DNA from: DATIXD01 sp035518875
GTDB lineage: Bacteria; Pseudomonadota; Gammaproteobacteria; Methylococcales; Methylococcaceae
Direction of reading: 5' to 3'
Assembly (NCBI GenBank): GCA_035518875.1
Contig: DATIXD010000338.1
Coordinates: 1 to 6,667, forward strand
DNA length: 6,667 bases
Shown here: positions 5,099 through 6,667 of the stretch, in pieces
Position numbering within the stretch: position 1 is the first letter of the stretch
Layout: each line of letters begins with the position of its first letter
Notes under the pieces: model-generated
Databases searched by the model: none
What the model saw: only the letters and a program-made list of their open reading frames with translations
What the model was told of the DNA's origin: nothing
Translations under genes and position numbers: made by a program

Positions 5099-6667
5099 AT
5101 GGATCTCGTCGATTTTTTCTCTGCTGCCGAGGCAAGGACCGACCGCTGGCGTCAGTTGAACGCAGCCGGCCGAGCCTGGGAAGCCTCGATTGCGCAGGCA
5201 AAGCCTGATGAAAACTTACGCGCCGAGGCGACACAGCTCTTCACGGAGATAAGGCCGCTCGAGGATTATTGGGCCTATCCCGGGCCCCGGCTGATGAACA
5301 CGATCGGTGAGGCCATCAAGCAACACAACGCGGGGGTGTTGGCCCGTCTCGTTCAGAAGATATCCAATGCGCTCCTCACCGGTGCGTACCGCTACGAAAG
5401 TGCTGCATGGGACCCGCTGCAGGAAGACGAGGAGGACCTCGCTGACATTCTGCCGCCGGGCGTCAATCGAGTGGAGAACCATAAGCCGTACTTCGAGGTG
5501 CTCGTGGTGACCCCCACTGACCCCAAGACGTGGGAACGCGCGAGGTACGACCTGAAGCGCCTGCGCCGGCCTGACGATCCGTTTAACTATGAGATCGTCC
5601 AGGTCGGAAGCTTCGAGGACGGAGTGCTCGGCGCGATCTTCAACTACAATGCGCAGGCCGTGGTGATCTATGACGGCTTCCCATTCCGTTCCCGGCACGA
5701 TTTGCCGGTGATGCGCGAGTTCCTGCTGCGCCACCTGCGCGTTGATCCCGCCAGCATCGTGCCCGGTGCGCTTGCCACCATGCTTGCGCGGGCGGTCAGG
5801 AACCTGCGACCGGAGTTGGACACCTACCTCCTCACCGACCGGGCGGTCGAGAAGCTCGCCGGCAGCGAGGAGGCCGAGCCCATCCGCAAGATTTTCCATA
5901 ATGTCGAAGAGGTGATGGAGGCCCACCTCGCGATCCTCGAAGGGGTGAGCGAGCGCTATGAAACGCCCTTCTTCTCGAACCTAAAAAAATACGCGCAGCG
6001 GCCTGTGGGCACGTTCCACGCCCTGCCGATCGCCCGGGGCAAGTCCGTTTTCCGCTCGAACTGGATCCGGGACATGGGCCACTTTTACGGGACGAACCTG
6101 TTTCTCGCCGAGTCGTCGGCGACCACGGGCGGGCTGGACAGCCTGCTCGAACCCACGGGCAACATCAAAAAGGCCGAGCAGATGGCGGCGCGGGCCTTCG
6201 GGGCAAAGCGCGTGTACTTCGCCACGAACGGCACTTCAACATCGAACAAGATTGTCGTGCAGGCGGTCTGCAAGCCGGGCGACATCGTGATCGTCGACCG
6301 CAACTGCCATAAGTCGCACCATTACGGTTTCGTGCTGGCCGGAGCGCAACCGTGCTACGTCGAGGCGTACCCGCTGACGCAGTACTCGATGTACGGTGCC
6401 GTGCCGCTGCGCACGATCAAGAAGGCGCTGCTCGACTGCCAGGCCGAGGGAACACTCGGCCACGTGAAGGTGGCGGACCTGACCAACTGCACCTTCGACG
6501 GCCATATGTACAACCCGGCGCGCCTGATGGAAGAGTGCCTCGCTATCAAGCCGGACCTGATCTTCCTCTGGGACGAGGCGTGGTTCGGATTCGCCCGCTT
6601 CAACCCGTTCCATCGCCGGCGCACGGCCATGGGCGCCGCCGCCGCGCTGACCGCCCGCTTTCGCGAC
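5099..6667 (+). CDS. Orn/Lys/Arg decarboxylase, PLP-dependent (partial, C-terminus beyond right edge)
   Basis: From the ATG at 5099 the frame is open for 523 codons to the window end. The first 290 or so residues are an N-terminal region. It includes a receiver-like wing at about 130-200 (YFEVLVVTPTD, GSFEDGVLGAIFNYNAQAVV). The fold-type-I major domain follows: FHALPIARGKSVF, ESSATTGGLDSLLEPTG, the PLP-phosphate loop TNGTSTSNK (376-384), RNCHKSHHYG (401-410, with the His that stacks on the cofactor), LTNCTFDGHMYNP, and WDEAWFGFARF, where Asp492 should bind the pyridine nitrogen. This order is diagnostic of the Orn/Lys/Arg decarboxylase family, which makes putrescine, cadaverine or agmatine. 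The PLP-binding Lys (usually in an SxHK motif) and the C-terminal domain are outside the window, so substrate choice cannot be made. It is divergent from the amidohydrolase, with 219 bp between them. GC is high (about 67% in a sampled line). Confidence 0.9.
   Translation, partial: MDLVDFFSAAEARTDRWRQLNAAGRAWEASIAQAKPDENLRAEATQLFTEIRPLEDYWAYPGPRLMNTIGEAIKQHNAGVLARLVQKISNALLTGAYRYESAAWDPLQEDEEDLADILPPGVNRVENHKPYFEVLVVTPTDPKTWERARYDLKRLRRPDDPFNYEIVQVGSFEDGVLGAIFNYNAQAVVIYDGFPFRSRHDLPVMREFLLRHLRVDPASIVPGALATMLARAVRNLRPELDTYLLTDRAVEKLAGSEEAEPIRKIFHNVEEVMEAHLAILEGVSERYETPFFSNLKKYAQRPVGTFHALPIARGKSVFRSNWIRDMGHFYGTNLFLAESSATTGGLDSLLEPTGNIKKAEQMAARAFGAKRVYFATNGTSTSNKIVVQAVCKPGDIVIVDRNCHKSHHYGFVLAGAQPCYVEAYPLTQYSMYGAVPLRTIKKALLDCQAEGTLGHVKVADLTNCTFDGHMYNPARLMEECLAIKPDLIFLWDEAWFGFARFNPFHRRRTAMGAAAALTARFRD

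Noticed and set aside
5216..5926. Minus-strand open frame of 236 codons
   Set aside because: It is antisense to the decarboxylase wing region. Long antisense frames are expected in GC-rich coding DNA, and the product shows no family motif.
1..6667. CRISPR array, tRNA or rRNA genes, toxin-antitoxin or defence genes
   Set aside because: No regularly spaced repeats, cloverleaf or rRNA signature was seen on either strand, and every sizeable gene is assigned to another family.

Overview
The window looks like a chromosomal accessory stretch from a GC-rich Gram-negative bacterium, probably a proteobacterium. That guess rests on the protein families present (DUF1269 membrane protein, IS630-type transposase, YhhJ-like ABC-2 permease fragment, Orn/Lys/Arg decarboxylase with an N-terminal wing) and on strong GGAGG-type ribosome binding sites at two genes. 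No marker fixes the genus. Composition is uneven: a sampled line of the acetyltransferase gene (2341-2400) is about 48% GC, and a sampled line of the decarboxylase (6181-6240) is about 67%.

Layout, left to right. (1) Positions 1-417, minus strand: a DUF1269 membrane protein that runs off the left edge. (2) Positions 509-1631: a complete IS630-family insertion sequence with near-perfect terminal inverted repeats and a TA duplication in a CTAG target. Its single transposase gene is on the minus strand, and the stop codon lies in the flanking target DNA. (3) Positions 1634-1854: the C-terminal end of an ABC-2 transporter permease, beginning exactly at the IS edge. (4) Positions 1997-2620: a GNAT-like acetyltransferase. 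(5) Positions 2621-2884: a non-coding stretch with two perfect long-stem inverted repeats. (6) Positions 2885-3712, plus strand: a class II glutamine amidotransferase of the EgtC/YafJ type with Cys2 as nucleophile. (7) Positions 3815-4879, minus strand, convergent with the previous gene: a nitrilase-superfamily amidohydrolase. (8) Positions 4880-5098: a divergent intergenic region. (9) Positions 5099-6667, plus strand: the first 523 codons of a PLP-dependent Orn/Lys/Arg decarboxylase, cut by the right edge before its catalytic lysine.

Functionally, the right half suggests amino acid, amide and amine metabolism: a basic amino acid decarboxylase divergent from an amidohydrolase, with a glutamine-amide hydrolase nearby. 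The left half is scarred by transposition. I see no CRISPR array, tRNA, rRNA or recognisable defence system. The most distinctive signals are in the IS (borrowed stop codon, hairpin over the transposase start), in the paired hairpins at 2672-2793, and in the decarboxylase/amidohydrolase pairing.
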